Positions 15,272 to 25,133 are shown, counted from the stretch's first letter. The stretch: 41,012 nucleotides of DNA from Verrucomicrobiales bacterium (GCA_022361255.1 JAKSBG010000451.1:1-41012); one strand, 5' to 3'. Translations and numbers: made by a program. Notes: a model not told the origin generated them from the letters alone.

Positions 15272-17335
15272 TCAGGGACTGGAGAAACCGGTAGAGCCAA
15301 AAGGCACAAAGGGGAGGATGGTAGGATCGAGGATGAATGTCGCTCCACCCGACAGCGTGTTGGTGTTGAGAGTGTCTTCGAGCAGGAATGACGATGCGAG
15401 CTGTTCGCGGAAAAGAGCGTCGTTCCCGAGCGTGTTCCCGAAAAACTGGAGCTGGAATTGAGAAGTGTCGTCCGAATCAATTTCAATGATGTCCCCTCCA
15501 CTGTCTCCGAAAAGTTCGTTGTGAGCGACTTGATACAATCCTACCGAATTGTCAGTTACATCAATATCGAGCGGGTCATCATCGGTGTTTCTGAAGACAT
15601 TTCTGAGGATTCGGAGTCGGGCGAAGGAATTGTCATCCTGATCAATCTCGAGGCCTTCCCCGAACTCTGTTCCATTCACCCGGTTGTCTGAGATCTTTCC
15701 CCGAATACTGGAGTTGTCTTCCAATTCGATTTGGATGCCATCGTCTCCGGGCCGGTTCAAAATGTTGTCTGTGATGCGAACGCGAACATCGGCAGTTCCG
15801 GTCAGGTCGAAATCGATTCCATCGTCGAGTGAACTGCGAATCCGGTTGCCCTGAATGACGACATTCATTTTCCTGCCCCCGTCGCTTTCGATATCGATGG
15901 CGTCCTGGGATGCATTGATGATACGGTTTCCGATCAGAGAAACGTCAGCGACATTCGCAGCGAAAATTGCGTCGGGATTCACGAAGCTGGCAGCTCCATT
16001 GATGACGCGAAAGTTTTCCATGGAGAAGGTATCCACATCGATAACGGCGATTCCACCATCTATGGTCGGCCGGTTGCCATAGTGAAATATTCCTCCGCCG
16101 GCTACCGGAATTCTTCCACCAAACAGTCGAACGCTTTTTCCGGCATCGACAATATCTTCGCGGTAGACCCGTTTCGAGCCTGCCACAACAATGTTTCCAT
16201 TATTCCCGAATTTCGCTGCGGAGCGGTTTACGCCGCGCTGAATCGTATTGGCTGGATTTTCAAGCGTTCCCCGGCCGCGGCCGCGCGGGCCAGGAACACT
16301 CCCGGCTCCGCCGTTGTTTACGAAAATCACATCATCGAGGAGAAGGTTGAGTTTTTGTTCAGTCAGGAAGGGATCAGATATTTCTGTAAGCACCCACTCC
16401 CTCCGGTCAACGGCGGCGGAGAGGAAATGGCGCATGTTTTCCCTTTCATCATTTTCTGATTTCGGACGAAAGGCGTTGGCGATTCCGTCAACCCAGCTGC
16501 CGGGATGAAAGAGGTTACTGAACTCGAACGGGGCGGAAACACCGGCCACAAAAACCCAGTGGTCGCCATAGAAGTCCTCATCGCCGTAATATTCGGCCCC
16601 GAACGTGGCTCCTTCAAAAGGTTGAATGGTAAGTCCGGCCTGAATGCCGCTCAGATCTTCGCGCGAGTGTCCGGAAAATTGGTAGGCTCCGACATGACCT
16701 CGCGCCGGCAGAATTTCATTCAGGACGGGAAGGTCGAATGCGAGTTTCACATCCGCTCCGCGGCGTCCGCGCTCGTAGATAGAGAACAGGCTTTCCGTTT
16801 GAAGTATGGAGTGGCCTCTTCCGAAGGCGGGACCAAATGTGGAGAATTCTCCTGCAAGATGTGGACCTGTCTCAGGCAGGTAGAGGTTGGCGTGAATGTC
16901 AAAACCGGTATGGGTGAAGAGATCCAGACCAAAACCAAGCTGGGCAATCTGATGATCCAGTTCAGTTTCTGTGACATCGCCATGAATGTGAAACCCGAGG
17001 ACAGAGTCCATCTCCGGCAGATATTTTCTGAGTCCCAATCCTCCACTGAACGACTGACTCCCTTCATCCCGAAAATTGAGATTTACCTTCGCAAAGACAA
17101 GGGAGCCCGGACTTGTTACCAGGGGGATGAAGGAACGAAAGTCCTGCTGAATCCTTTCGTTACTGATTCGCGAAAGGGATGTGAAGTCAATTCTGCGGAC
17201 GGATTGATCCGGGGCACTCACTGATGACATCGGGTCATCGTCATCGAGTGTCAGCGGTGCCGCGACAACGAACGGACCGGCAGTGGCAAAAAGAACAGGG
17301 AGCGCCAACCTGTAGCAGGTGCGGATCAGGTGCAT
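15272..17335 (-). CDS. inverse-autotransporter-like barrel with beta-helix passenger
   Basis: Predicted outer-membrane protein of 687 residues. A signal peptide (MHLIRTCYRLALPVLFATAG...) is followed at about 60-300 by a beta-barrel resembling the inverse autotransporter (intimin/invasin, type Ve) domain: GGLGLRKYLPEMDSVLGFHI, then FGLDLFTHTGFDIHANLYLP, then ARGHVGAYQFSG and GAEYYGDEDFYGDHW. The C-terminal 300 residues are a right-handed parallel beta-helix, with repeated N-R-I/D-G-I turns (IGNRIINASQDAIDIES, ITDNILNRPGDDGIQIE, ISDNRVNGTEFGEGLEID). The passenger being C-terminal fits type Ve topology. I chose the ATG at 17335 for its signal peptide rather than an in-frame TTG at 17377. A cluster of TTACAG repeats lies upstream. 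Confidence 0.78.
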   Translation of the reverse strand: MHLIRTCYRLALPVLFATAGPFVVAAPLTLDDDDPMSSVSAPDQSVRRIDFTSLSRISNERIQQDFRSFIPLVTSPGSLVFAKVNLNFRDEGSQSFSGGLGLRKYLPEMDSVLGFHIHGDVTETELDHQIAQLGFGLDLFTHTGFDIHANLYLPETGPHLAGEFSTFGPAFGRGHSILQTESLFSIYERGRRGADVKLAFDLPVLNEILPARGHVGAYQFSGHSREDLSGIQAGLTIQPFEGATFGAEYYGDEDFYGDHWVFVAGVSAPFEFSNLFHPGSWVDGIANAFRPKSENDERENMRHFLSAAVDRREWVLTEISDPFLTEQKLNLLLDDVIFVNNGGAGSVPGPRGRGRGTLENPANTIQRGVNRSAAKFGNNGNIVVAGSKRVYREDIVDAGKSVRLFGGRIPVAGGGIFHYGNRPTIDGGIAVIDVDTFSMENFRVINGAASFVNPDAIFAANVADVSLIGNRIINASQDAIDIESDGGRKMNVVIQGNRIRSSLDDGIDFDLTGTADVRVRITDNILNRPGDDGIQIELEDNSSIRGKISDNRVNGTEFGEGLEIDQDDNSFARLRILRNVFRNTDDDPLDIDVTDNSVGLYQVAHNELFGDSGGDIIEIDSDDTSQFQLQFFGNTLGNDALFREQLASSFLLEDTLNTNTLSGGATFILDPTILPFVPFGSTGFSSP

Positions 17336-17385
17336 GGGTAGCACACTATGTGATCGCGGTACCTGCGCAATCGGCAAATGTGAAC

Positions 17386-17423
17386 ATTACAGAAAATTAA
17401 TGTGACTGTAATGAACCTGTAAT
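17386..17423 (-). promoter_or_regulatory. operator-like cluster of ATTACAG/CTGTAAT half-sites
   Basis: ATTACAG (17386-17392), CTGTAAT (17406-17412) and CTGTAAT (17417-17423) form one inverted and one direct pair. The direct pair has 7-4-7 spacing, as in Pho-box-type OmpR-family operators. CATTACAG/CTGTAATG also makes a perfect 8-bp palindrome around a 12-base centre. The cluster is 51-88 bases upstream of the autotransporter-like start and just past the metG stop. Confidence 0.5.
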
Positions 17424-17426
17424 CTT

Positions 17427-19460
17427 TCACCCGACCCGTTGACCGGGAACAGCTCCTTCGTCAGGAGAAAGAATAAAGATATCTTCGCCTCCCGGGCCGG
17501 CGGCAACAATCATGCCCTCGGAGACTCCAAATTTCATTTTTCGCGGAGCGAGGTTGGCGACCATGACGACGAGGCGTCCGGTGAGCTCTTCGAGTTCGTA
17601 GGCGGATTTGATTCCGGCAAATACGTTGCGGGTCTCGTCTCCACCGAGACTCAGAGTCAGTTGGACGAGCTTTCGCGCTTCGGGGACTTCCTTTGCTTCG
17701 ATGATTCGTGCGACGCGAAGATCGGTTTTGAAAAAGTCATCGATCGTGATTTCATCGGCGATGGGGTCAGCAGCGAGCGCATCGCCGGAGTCGTTCCATT
17801 CGCCGGAAGGCACGGGCGCAGCTGCCGCTGCGAGTTCTTTTGATTCTTCGATCATGGCTTCGATTTTCTTCGGGTCGACCCGTTGCATCATGTGCTTGAA
17901 CTTGTTGATCTCGCGACCGGTGACCGGGGCTTTTGACTGCTCCCACGAGGTAAGTTCTTCGCCGAAAAGTTCTCCTGCTTTCTGCGCGAGTCCGGGAAGA
18001 ACGGGTGCGAGATAAATGGTGAGAGTGCGAAAGAGGTTCAAAGCGACGGTGCAGACGTCCTGAAGTTCCTGTGCTTTGGTTTCGTCTTTGCGCAATTCCC
18101 ACGGAGCGTTGTTTTCTACGAAGGGGTTTGCCTGATCGGCGAGCTCCATAATCATACGAGTCGCTTTCCCGAAATCACCGGCTTCATAGGCTGCTGCAAT
18201 TTCGTCACCGCGAGCGGCAAAGGTATCAAAGAGCCCTCCGTCTTCGGGATAGGTTTCGGAGAGTCCGACGCCCTGGATGAATTTTGCGGTACGGCTGGCG
18301 AGATTCACGACCTTGCCGACGAGATCGCTGTTGATCTTGCTCACGAATTCCTCCGGATTGAGATCGAGGTCTTCCACCCGGGACGAAAGTCGCGTCGCGT
18401 AGTAGTAGCGGAGGTAGGACGGGTCGAGGTGCTTGAGGTAAGTGGCCGCCTCGATGAAGGTGCCGCGGCTCTTCGACATCTTTTCCCCGTCGACAGTGAG
18501 AAAGCCGTGGATGTGGACTTTGTCCGGGAGAGAGAACCCGGCCGTTTTCAGCATCGCGGGCCAGAAAAGGGTGTGGAAATACTGAATGTCTTTGCCGATG
18601 AAATGGTGGATCTCGGTGGAATCGCTCTTCCACCAGTCCTCGAGTTTTTCGCCGTTGGCGCTGCACCACTGTTGCGTTGTTCCGATGTACCCGATCGGCG
18701 CATCGAACCAGACATACCAGTAGTTCCCGGGGGAATCCGGAATTTCGAATCCGAAGTAGGGACCGGGACGGGAGATGTCCCAGTCGCGCAAGGGTTCATT
18801 GAGAAAGAAATTCTTCAGGTAGTTGGCGCTTTCGGAGGGGAGGGTGCCGGACTGAGTCCACTCATCGAGGAATCCGTGAAGTTTTTCGATTTGAACAAAG
18901 AGGTGCTTTGCCGATCGAATTTCCGGTTGGGTCCCGGACAGTGTGCTGACGGGATCAACAAGTTCAGCCGGGGTGTAGGTCGTTCCACATGAGCCGCAGT
19001 TGTCGCCCGGCTGATCTTTTGAGCCGCAGTTCGGGCAGGTCCCGCGGACGAAGCGGTCGGCGAGAAATACGCCTTTTTCGGTATCGTAGAGTTGGTCGAT
19101 TTCCTCCTCGACTACCATGTCGGCATCGCGAAGAGACTGCCAGATTTCGTGACAGACGACGCGGTTTTCCTCGCTGTTGGTGGAACCGTAATGATCGAAC
19201 TCGATGTGAAACCCGGAGAAGTCGCGCTGATGTTCCTCACTGACCTGGGCTATCAGTTCCTCTTCGGTTCGGTTTTCCGCGTTGGCGCGGATCGTGATGG
19301 CGGTCCCGTGCGTATCGTCGGCGCAAATGTAAATGCAGCGGTTGCCCATCATTTTCTGAAACCGCACCCAGATGTCGGTTTGCAGATATTCCACGAGATG
19401 TCCGATGTGAATCGGACCATTTGCGTAGGGGAGAGCTGACGTGACGAGGATTTGCCGCAT
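17427..19460 (-). CDS. metG: methionine-tRNA ligase
   Basis: Cytoplasmic class I aminoacyl-tRNA synthetase of 677 residues that charges tRNA-Met. The HIGH motif is at 18-21 ([10 protein letters not shown]), the zinc knuckle is [19 protein letters not shown], and KMSKS is at 327-331. The anticodon-binding helical region follows, and the last ~100 residues are the C-terminal tRNA-binding/dimerisation OB domain ([20 protein letters not shown]). Two zinc-type CxxC pairs place it with the E. coli-like class. The start at 19460 fits the family N-terminus [15 protein letters not shown]. It follows the YnbE-YdbL-like gene by 82 bases and may share its transcript. Confidence 0.97.
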   Translation of the reverse strand: MRQILVTSALPYANGPIHIGHLVEYLQTDIWVRFQKMMGNRCIYICADDTHGTAITIRANAENRTEEELIAQVSEEHQRDFSGFHIEFDHYGSTNSEENRVVCHEIWQSLRDADMVVEEEIDQLYDTEKGVFLADRFVRGTCPNCGSKDQPGDNCGSCGTTYTPAELVDPVSTLSGTQPEIRSAKHLFVQIEKLHGFLDEWTQSGTLPSESANYLKNFFLNEPLRDWDISRPGPYFGFEIPDSPGNYWYVWFDAPIGYIGTTQQWCSANGEKLEDWWKSDSTEIHHFIGKDIQYFHTLFWPAMLKTAGFSLPDKVHIHGFLTVDGEKMSKSRGTFIEAATYLKHLDPSYLRYYYATRLSSRVEDLDLNPEEFVSKINSDLVGKVVNLASRTAKFIQGVGLSETYPEDGGLFDTFAARGDEIAAAYEAGDFGKATRMIMELADQANPFVENNAPWELRKDETKAQELQDVCTVALNLFRTLTIYLAPVLPGLAQKAGELFGEELTSWEQSKAPVTGREINKFKHMMQRVDPKKIEAMIEESKELAAAAAPVPSGEWNDSGDALAADPIADEITIDDFFKTDLRVARIIEAKEVPEARKLVQLTLSLGGDETRNVFAGIKSAYELEELTGRLVVMVANLAPRKMKFGVSEGMIVAAGPGGEDIFILSPDEGAVPGQRVG

Positions 19461-19542
19461 GGGGGAGTGTAGAGGGCAAGTTTTCAGTTTCAAGAACTAC
19501 CTCGGGCAGGATTCCTGAAATGAATTTCGCCAACACCTGTGT

Positions 19543-20058
19543 TTACTCGCCCGCTTTCTTTTTCTGCTCCCACTTGTAGCCACCGGTCTCGTTTTCCACC
19601 TCGATCCATTCACCGGGAAAGGATTTTCTCTGCCAATGTTTCCATTGTTCCGCGCGGATCTGATCGAGAGTGACGTTTTTCTCCCCGGCCTCTTTTTTCA
19701 TGAGAGTAACCCGGTCGCGATTCTCGTCGGAAACGGTTTTGACGACATAGTCGCCGTATTCACCGGCAGGCTTGGTCCGAACCGATAACTCGCCCAGGTG
19801 ATTTTCCCCGACAAGGCGGTTGTTCTTCAGTTCCTGTACTTCCTCCATCCGGGTTCGACGAGAATCCATCGCGGAGCGGAAAGTTTCCTGCTCTTCGGAG
19901 GTTTTCTTGTCGACCTTCCCGTGTTGATAGACATGGACATCCATGTCGAGATCGACCTTGATCGGTTCGGGAGTGGCAACGTTTACGTCGAAAGGTTTGC
20001 ACGACGCAAGCAGCGTGAGCATTGTCAGAAATGGTAAAAACTGTCGCGAAATCGACAT
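19543..20058 (-). CDS. lipoprotein resembling a YnbE-YdbL fusion
   Basis: Predicted outer-membrane lipoprotein of 171 residues. The signal peptide ends in the lipobox LLASC (Cys20). Residues 21-50 (FDVNVATPEPIKVDLDMDVH) match the short YnbE lipoprotein pattern of a Cys-linked strand with V-A-x-P-x-x-P-I. Residues of about 78-168 match YdbL (DUF1318): LKNNRLVGENHLGELSVR, DENRDRVTLMKKEAGEKNVT, and PGEWIEVENETGGYKWEQK near the end. In E. coli these are separate proteins acting with YdbH in lipid transport between membranes. Here the gene begins 3 bases after the YdbH-like stop, so coupled expression is expected. The fusion interpretation is my reading of the motifs. Confidence 0.75.
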   Translation of the reverse strand: MSISRQFLPFLTMLTLLASCKPFDVNVATPEPIKVDLDMDVHVYQHGKVDKKTSEEQETFRSAMDSRRTRMEEVQELKNNRLVGENHLGELSVRTKPAGEYGDYVVKTVSDENRDRVTLMKKEAGEKNVTLDQIRAEQWKHWQRKSFPGEWIEVENETGGYKWEQKKKAGE

Positions 20059-20061
20059 GGG

Positions 20062-23000
20062 TTACTGCCCGCGCGAGGCAACGGGGCGTGCGCTGGCTTC
20101 TGGAGTCAGTTGATTGTCTGCCCGGGGAGGATCTGCAGCTGCATTACCTTCGGGTTGTGTTTCTGTTTCGTTAGCGGGGCCGGCCGCCGCCACCGTCGTG
20201 TCGGGCGCCCGGTCATCGTGAAGGTGAAAGGTCAGTTCGCGAGACCCATAGGGGCCGGTGAAGCGAAGATCGAGTTCTCCATCACGTCCGAGAAGGTAGA
20301 GGCTACCGGAGCCTTTGTCATAATCAAATCGTTTCACTGCGATGAGACCCAGCTCGGCGAGGCTCTTTTTCAGATTTGTCCAGTCCGCGGGAAGTTTGTC
20401 GAGAATGGCGTCGAATTTCTTGATATCGAACCACCCCGGGGCACTGGTCTGAAACTCCCCGGTGGTTTCCCCGAGCGCCTTTTTCCTGCCCCCTGAGACG
20501 ATTTTCAAAGAGATCGGCCCGTCCATCTGGAAGTTTTCGGGAGCGAGTGCGTTGGTGATCGGCATTGCCTCCATGTTGGTGCCGGCAACCCATGCGTCCC
20601 ATTTCCCGTCTTCATTCAGGTAGAAGTTAAATCCGCCCTCGGCATAGCCACCGTAGGCATCTCCCCCGAGCGCACCGTAGATTCCGTTTTCGTCAAAGGT
20701 GACAGTAAGGAAAAGGTTTTCCGCTTCGTATTTTTTCCAGACCAGTTTATCGAGAGCGAATGTCTGTACGAGGTTGTTGTTCACTTCCTCGACGGGAACG
20801 TTGAACTCGACGTCTCCGGTCAGTCCGTAGAGATCAACCTTGTAGTCGGGAAAGCGGTAGACGTAATCCTCGTCGGGTATAGAAAGCTTCAGCTCGGTTT
20901 TCCCGTCTGCCATACTGGTTGTCGCATTGAAAGGAAAAGGAACCATGCCGATCGGGATTCCGGTCGGGGCGATGACGATTTTCCCCGCAGTTGCATTGAT
21001 TGTTTTCACGACCCAGTCCGGACTGGCGGTGGCTTCTTCGGGAAGGGAATCTTCCTCCAGTCCGATGCTGGCACCTTCATTCTGCTCCCGGAAATTTCGC
21101 TGGTAGTCGATCCACCAGAAAAGTCCCTGTCCGACGTGCAGCGACGGACCGATCAGGTCGATCTTCTCCACCTCCTGACTGGCGAGCCCGGCGAGGGAAA
21201 ATTCGACGAAAATGGTGGGGAGGGTCGCAACGGTGATGAATGAATCGTAGGGGTCTTTGATCTCGATACCGGCCAACTCGATCTTTTGCAGCTTGTCCTG
21301 GGCGAGCAGTTCGTCGGGAGAAAGAGGGACGTCCGTAAGTATGGTCTCGACGTCGAATTCCAGCCCCTCAACCTGGGGCACCAGCGCTTCGAAGAAAACA
21401 CGGCTTCTCGTAATTTGCACCTCTTCGAGACTCCAGGTCGGGAGTTCATTTGCTGCGAGCTGCCGGGGTTCGGTTGGTTCGGGCGCGGAAGTCTCATCAG
21501 CCTCACTCTCTGTCTTTCCGCTGTCGACAATCGCTTTGAGCCCTTCACCGATTTTCATTTCCGCGCCGTCGATAGTTACCGTGCCAATCCGGCGGGTTCG
21601 CTGCAACTGGTCTGCCGTGGCGGTCACCTGGATATTCTTAATGGAGAGAACTTCCTCCTCGGCGATAGGAGAGGGAGCTGCCGTTTCATCAGGTTGATCG
21701 GGAAAAAGGGTGGGGGAACGCGGAGCAGGTGGACCTTCAAACTCAATGGAGACGGCATGGTTTCTCAGTTCAAAATTTTCGAGGTCGATTTCATAGGTAA
21801 AGGGGGCGGCCTCTTCGGCATCGTTGGTCCGGATACTGAAGTCGGAGTAAATTTTGGGAACCCGCCCCGCAGCGAACTGGGAATCGGCTTCGAGCTGACC
21901 GCCCGTCACCTGAAGCTTTTGAACTTTGTAGACAGGGCGATTGATCGGTCCAACGACCTCTTCTTTTTCATCCGGATTGAGCCACGCGCCCAACGCTTCG
22001 TCTGTGAACGTGATTTTGGGATTATCCAGCGTCAGCGTTTCGATCGTGTTGTTGAACGTGAAATCAGACCAGCGCAGGACCAGTTCTCCGGATTCGAAAG
22101 ATACCAGCGGATCATTTCCCGCCTGCACTTCCGGGCTGCGAAGGGTGGTCGCACCGAGTGAAAGCTTCTGAAGCGCCTGAGAAGAAAAACCGTCTTCGCC
22201 TCCCACCCGCAGATCGAAAAATTCACCGGAAAGAGAGGTTTCCACGCGAGGGGCAGGCTGACCGCCAAAGGTGGCTCCCTGGAGCAGGAAGGTTCCATCT
22301 GTTATTTTCAGCGATTCGAGGATCCACGGAGCTGAATCGGATGCAGATGATGCAGTCGTTGTCGTTTCCGTCTCTTTTCGCAAACGCTCGATCGATTTGT
22401 CGGAAATCAGGACATCAATGCCGTCGATCGTCAGGCCGGATATCGTCCGGTCATGGATCAGCTTCCCGGGATTCTCCAGCATGACGGAGATTCGGTCGAT
22501 CGACGCCAACTGAGAAGTCGGTTCGCCGATTGCGATAGCGGAGAAATCGACCCGAAGAGGGGCCGGGCTTTTCCATCGCCCGTCGGAATAGCTGACATCG
22601 AGAAACTCGATTTCCGTTTCGAAAGACACATCAGGGAGAGAGGGGCTTCCCTCACTGCCATCAAAGCCGGTCAAAGAGAACTCTGACTGGCCGATACGGA
22701 TCTTTTCAAAGAACATCTCCGGAAAATCAGAAGCATTGTTCCTCTCTGGAGTGCTTTTGCCGGCGACGGGGGCATTCTCCTCCGGCTTGCTGAACCAGTT
22801 CGGAGTGACTTCTGCCGCGATGCCGGAAAGATCGAGAATCGGCACATCGATTCGTGAAAGATCACGATAGACGAGAATTTCGGCAGTAGCGGTATCGATG
22901 TTACCGGCTTTATCTTCTTCCCCGACTGAAATGTCAGTCAGTTCGACGGAAACGGAGTTATCCGGGGCGCCGGAATCCCCGTAGGTCAGCGGCCCGGTGT

Positions 23001-23574
23001 TTAAATTCCAGGTTGTGGAAATTTCCGGGATGCCGGGAAGTTGCAGCGTCATCTGCCCACCGCGTATTTCGAGTGATTCGGTGAAATAGGAAAAATCAGC
23101 GAGATCGACCGACGCGGAGGAATCTTCTGACCCCGGACTTGATTCCGGCATATTCCCGAGAAAGTGATCGGTCACGAGGATTTCCGGTTTCTCAATGACG
23201 ATCGTCTTTACTTCCCCGTTTTGTCTGAGGCGGTCAAAGTCATAGGTGAGGTGCAATTCCGGAATCCGGATCATGGAAACCTCGCTTGTCGTTCCTCTGG
23301 GGGAAAGGTGGAGATCCTCGACCTTGACCTTCCCGATATCCCTGACATGAATGGCCCCGACGGAAACTTCGAAAGGCTCAACGAAGCGGGCGAGTGCTTC
23401 GTTGACCACCCTCTCGCGATTCGCGTAAAGAATGACAGCGAGAATGGCGACCAGCACGACTGCTGCAAGGACGGCCAGAAATGACCATCCGAGAAAGCGA
23501 AGCAGCCATCGAAAGATGATCCGAGGCGTCCGGAGATACCATCGCTCCCCGGGAGAATGTGTGTGTTTCGGCAC
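20062..23574 (-). CDS. YdbH-like AsmA-type intermembrane lipid-transport protein
   Basis: Very long (1170 residues) inner-membrane-anchored periplasmic protein. One N-terminal helix (about 24-50, LGWSFLAVLAAVVLVAILAV) precedes a beta-rich repetitive body of AsmA-like/DUF3971-type blocks (repeated 'L-x-I-x-x-V/I-x-I' strands such as KTIVIEKPEILVTDHFL, KLQVTGGQLEADS). The last 300 residues resemble the YdbH domain, including VPVEEVNNNLVQTFAL and GELDLRFTGPYGSRELTF. In E. coli YdbH spans the periplasm with YnbE to move phospholipids. The GTG at 23574 is the likely start; no ATG precedes the helix. A serine protease gene lies 53 bases upstream and the YnbE-YdbL-like gene 3 bases downstream. Confidence 0.8.
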   Translation of the reverse strand: MPKHTHSPGERWYLRTPRIIFRWLLRFLGWSFLAVLAAVVLVAILAVILYANRERVVNEALARFVEPFEVSVGAIHVRDIGKVKVEDLHLSPRGTTSEVSMIRIPELHLTYDFDRLRQNGEVKTIVIEKPEILVTDHFLGNMPESSPGSEDSSASVDLADFSYFTESLEIRGGQMTLQLPGIPEISTTWNLNTGPLTYGDSGAPDNSVSVELTDISVGEEDKAGNIDTATAEILVYRDLSRIDVPILDLSGIAAEVTPNWFSKPEENAPVAGKSTPERNNASDFPEMFFEKIRIGQSEFSLTGFDGSEGSPSLPDVSFETEIEFLDVSYSDGRWKSPAPLRVDFSAIAIGEPTSQLASIDRISVMLENPGKLIHDRTISGLTIDGIDVLISDKSIERLRKETETTTTASSASDSAPWILESLKITDGTFLLQGATFGGQPAPRVETSLSGEFFDLRVGGEDGFSSQALQKLSLGATTLRSPEVQAGNDPLVSFESGELVLRWSDFTFNNTIETLTLDNPKITFTDEALGAWLNPDEKEEVVGPINRPVYKVQKLQVTGGQLEADSQFAAGRVPKIYSDFSIRTNDAEEAAPFTYEIDLENFELRNHAVSIEFEGPPAPRSPTLFPDQPDETAAPSPIAEEEVLSIKNIQVTATADQLQRTRRIGTVTIDGAEMKIGEGLKAIVDSGKTESEADETSAPEPTEPRQLAANELPTWSLEEVQITRSRVFFEALVPQVEGLEFDVETILTDVPLSPDELLAQDKLQKIELAGIEIKDPYDSFITVATLPTIFVEFSLAGLASQEVEKIDLIGPSLHVGQGLFWWIDYQRNFREQNEGASIGLEEDSLPEEATASPDWVVKTINATAGKIVIAPTGIPIGMVPFPFNATTSMADGKTELKLSIPDEDYVYRFPDYKVDLYGLTGDVEFNVPVEEVNNNLVQTFALDKLVWKKYEAENLFLTVTFDENGIYGALGGDAYGGYAEGGFNFYLNEDGKWDAWVAGTNMEAMPITNALAPENFQMDGPISLKIVSGGRKKALGETTGEFQTSAPGWFDIKKFDAILDKLPADWTNLKKSLAELGLIAVKRFDYDKGSGSLYLLGRDGELDLRFTGPYGSRELTFHLHDDRAPDTTVAAAGPANETETQPEGNAAADPPRADNQLTPEASARPVASRGQ

Positions 23575-23627
23575 TCTGCGATTATACCCGTGAGCAGGGA
23601 AAATGCGAGAGTCTCTGACGGCACTTT

Positions 23628-24701
23628 TTAGCGCGAAATTGCCTGTTCCTGAGCTGCGATGAGCTGGAGGTTGGCGATTTCAACAGGGGTGAGCTGATCT
23701 TGAACCTGTTCTACGGATGCGGTTCTGGGGCGGTAGGCAGCTCCGTACTCACTGGCAAAGTGTTGCCCTTCCGGTGTCGTGAATTGAAAGCCGCGTCGCA
23801 GATAAATCTCGTTTCTGGCCCGCCAAAGCGCGTGGGGCTGCAGGGTTCTCACCTCGGAAGCGGAGAGCGCTCTCGCATGGGAATCCGGGAAAACCCAGGG
23901 AATTCTCCGTGGAGGTAGTGCCACCTGAGCGAAGGCCGGGGCAGTTGCCGCCGGTTGTCGCACCGGCATTGGTCTGACCTGTGTGGGAGCGTGATGCGGT
24001 ATCGGAACCATTGTTTCCCCTTTCGCCATGCTTTCAATCAGCACGATCGAGTTCAAAGTCCGTGCGATCTGTTTCTGGCGATCTTTTGTGCGGGTGGAAA
24101 ACCTGGGGATTTTCACATCGCAGTGTTCCAGGAGAGGGACAATGAGCTCCGTTTTCACGGCAAAATTCACTGACTGGGGCAGGTATCCCCCACGCTTCAT
24201 TCGATCGAGCGAGTTGAGGCCGGAGACCACGACCCCGACAACTCGTCCTGACTGGGCGATAACCGGCCCCCCTGAATTTCCGGGTTGGACAGGGGCAGAG
24301 AATTGCAGGAGGCGGGGGTCGTCGCGAACGCCGGATAAAGCGTTCACCGTACCGGTGGAGATCTTCGGGTTTTTCCCAAGAATCTTGGGGTCGGGAAAAC
24401 CGGCGGCGATGATGTTGGATGTCAGGTGCACTTCGGAGATGTTGCCCAGACCCAGATGGCGTCCGCTCCATTCATTGATTTTCAAAACAGCTAAATCGTT
24501 TGCAGGATCGAGAGCAACGATAATGGCAGGCATATGTCCTCCCGGAGTGTGAACAATCACGCGCTCCGCGTCCCTTACTACATGAAAGCATGTAATAATG
24601 AATCCCTTCGGACTGACGGCGAAGCCGGTTCCGAACTGTCCTGCTTTCAGGCTCGCGCAGAAGAGCGTGCCGACAGCAAGAATGGCTGCAAAGAGCTTCA
24701 T
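23628..24701 (-). CDS. secreted trypsin-like serine protease (S1C/DegP-type core)
   Basis: Exported protease of 357 residues with signal peptide MKLFAAILAVGTLFCASLKA. The S1C catalytic triad is His40 (TCFHVV), Asp69 (NDLAVL) and Ser143 (QPGNSGGPV). The oxyanion and specificity loops look intact. The C-terminal ~130 residues lack a recognisable PDZ domain and are instead Pro/Ala-rich (HHAPTQVRPMPVRQPAATAP) followed by a short helical tail, so this is not a canonical DegP. It probably acts in the periplasm in protein quality control or processing. It is the first gene of a likely minus-strand unit with the YdbH-like gene, and an AT-rich promoter-like region (24840-24900) precedes it. Confidence 0.85.
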   Translation of the reverse strand: MKLFAAILAVGTLFCASLKAGQFGTGFAVSPKGFIITCFHVVRDAERVIVHTPGGHMPAIIVALDPANDLAVLKINEWSGRHLGLGNISEVHLTSNIIAAGFPDPKILGKNPKISTGTVNALSGVRDDPRLLQFSAPVQPGNSGGPVIAQSGRVVGVVVSGLNSLDRMKRGGYLPQSVNFAVKTELIVPLLEHCDVKIPRFSTRTKDRQKQIARTLNSIVLIESMAKGETMVPIPHHAPTQVRPMPVRQPAATAPAFAQVALPPRRIPWVFPDSHARALSASEVRTLQPHALWRARNEIYLRRGFQFTTPEGQHFASEYGAAYRPRTASVEQVQDQLTPVEIANLQLIAAQEQAISR

Positions 24702-25056
24702 TGTGGCTATTTCTCGGTCTCCGGGCGATCCACAGAATGGCTGCGTTCTGCTCCGGTTTTGTGTGCTTCAGGATTGGGGCCTTCAGCGGGATTGGATGTG
24801 TTTCAAGCACCCAAACTGTTTGTGTTCTGGAAAAGGTAACCCGAATAAGACAATCTCGCAAAGAAAAAATATAAAAATCATAATTACCATAATATGCGAA
24901 CAGGTCAGATAAGCGAATGAAGTGCTTTTTTTACCGGGAGGGAAGTGGACCGCTTGCTGGAGCAAATGCCCGTGAAATACCTGCTTGATTTCCCCGGAAT
25001 CTCATGGATTTTAGCGCCCCCATTCGCTCCGGCGGAGAGGGAAAATGGTCGAATAA
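24702..25056. other. intergenic region between protease and tRNA-Pro
   Basis: No coding frame is convincing here. An AT-rich tract (about 24850-24898) lies roughly 150 bases upstream of the protease start on the minus strand and could hold its promoter. The last 100 bases should hold the tRNA-Pro promoter: TTGATT occurs at about 24987 but no good -10 is evident. Confidence 0.5.
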
Positions 25057-25133
25057 CGGGACGTGGCGCAGTTTGGTAGCGCACCACAATGGGGTTGTGG
25101 GGGTCGCTGGTTCGAATCCAGTCGTCCCGACCA
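25057..25133 (+). tRNA. tRNA-Pro (anticodon GGG)
   Basis: A 77-base tRNA. The acceptor stem is CGGGACG/CGTCCCG with discriminator A and an encoded CCA (25131-25133). The D-arm GCGCAGTTTGGTAGCGC is that of bacterial tRNA-Pro. The anticodon stem CCACA/TGTGG encloses ATGGGGT, giving GGG. The T-arm has the loop TTCGAAT. A perfect 59-bp repeat of its 3' end and flank lies 174 bases downstream. Confidence 0.96.
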
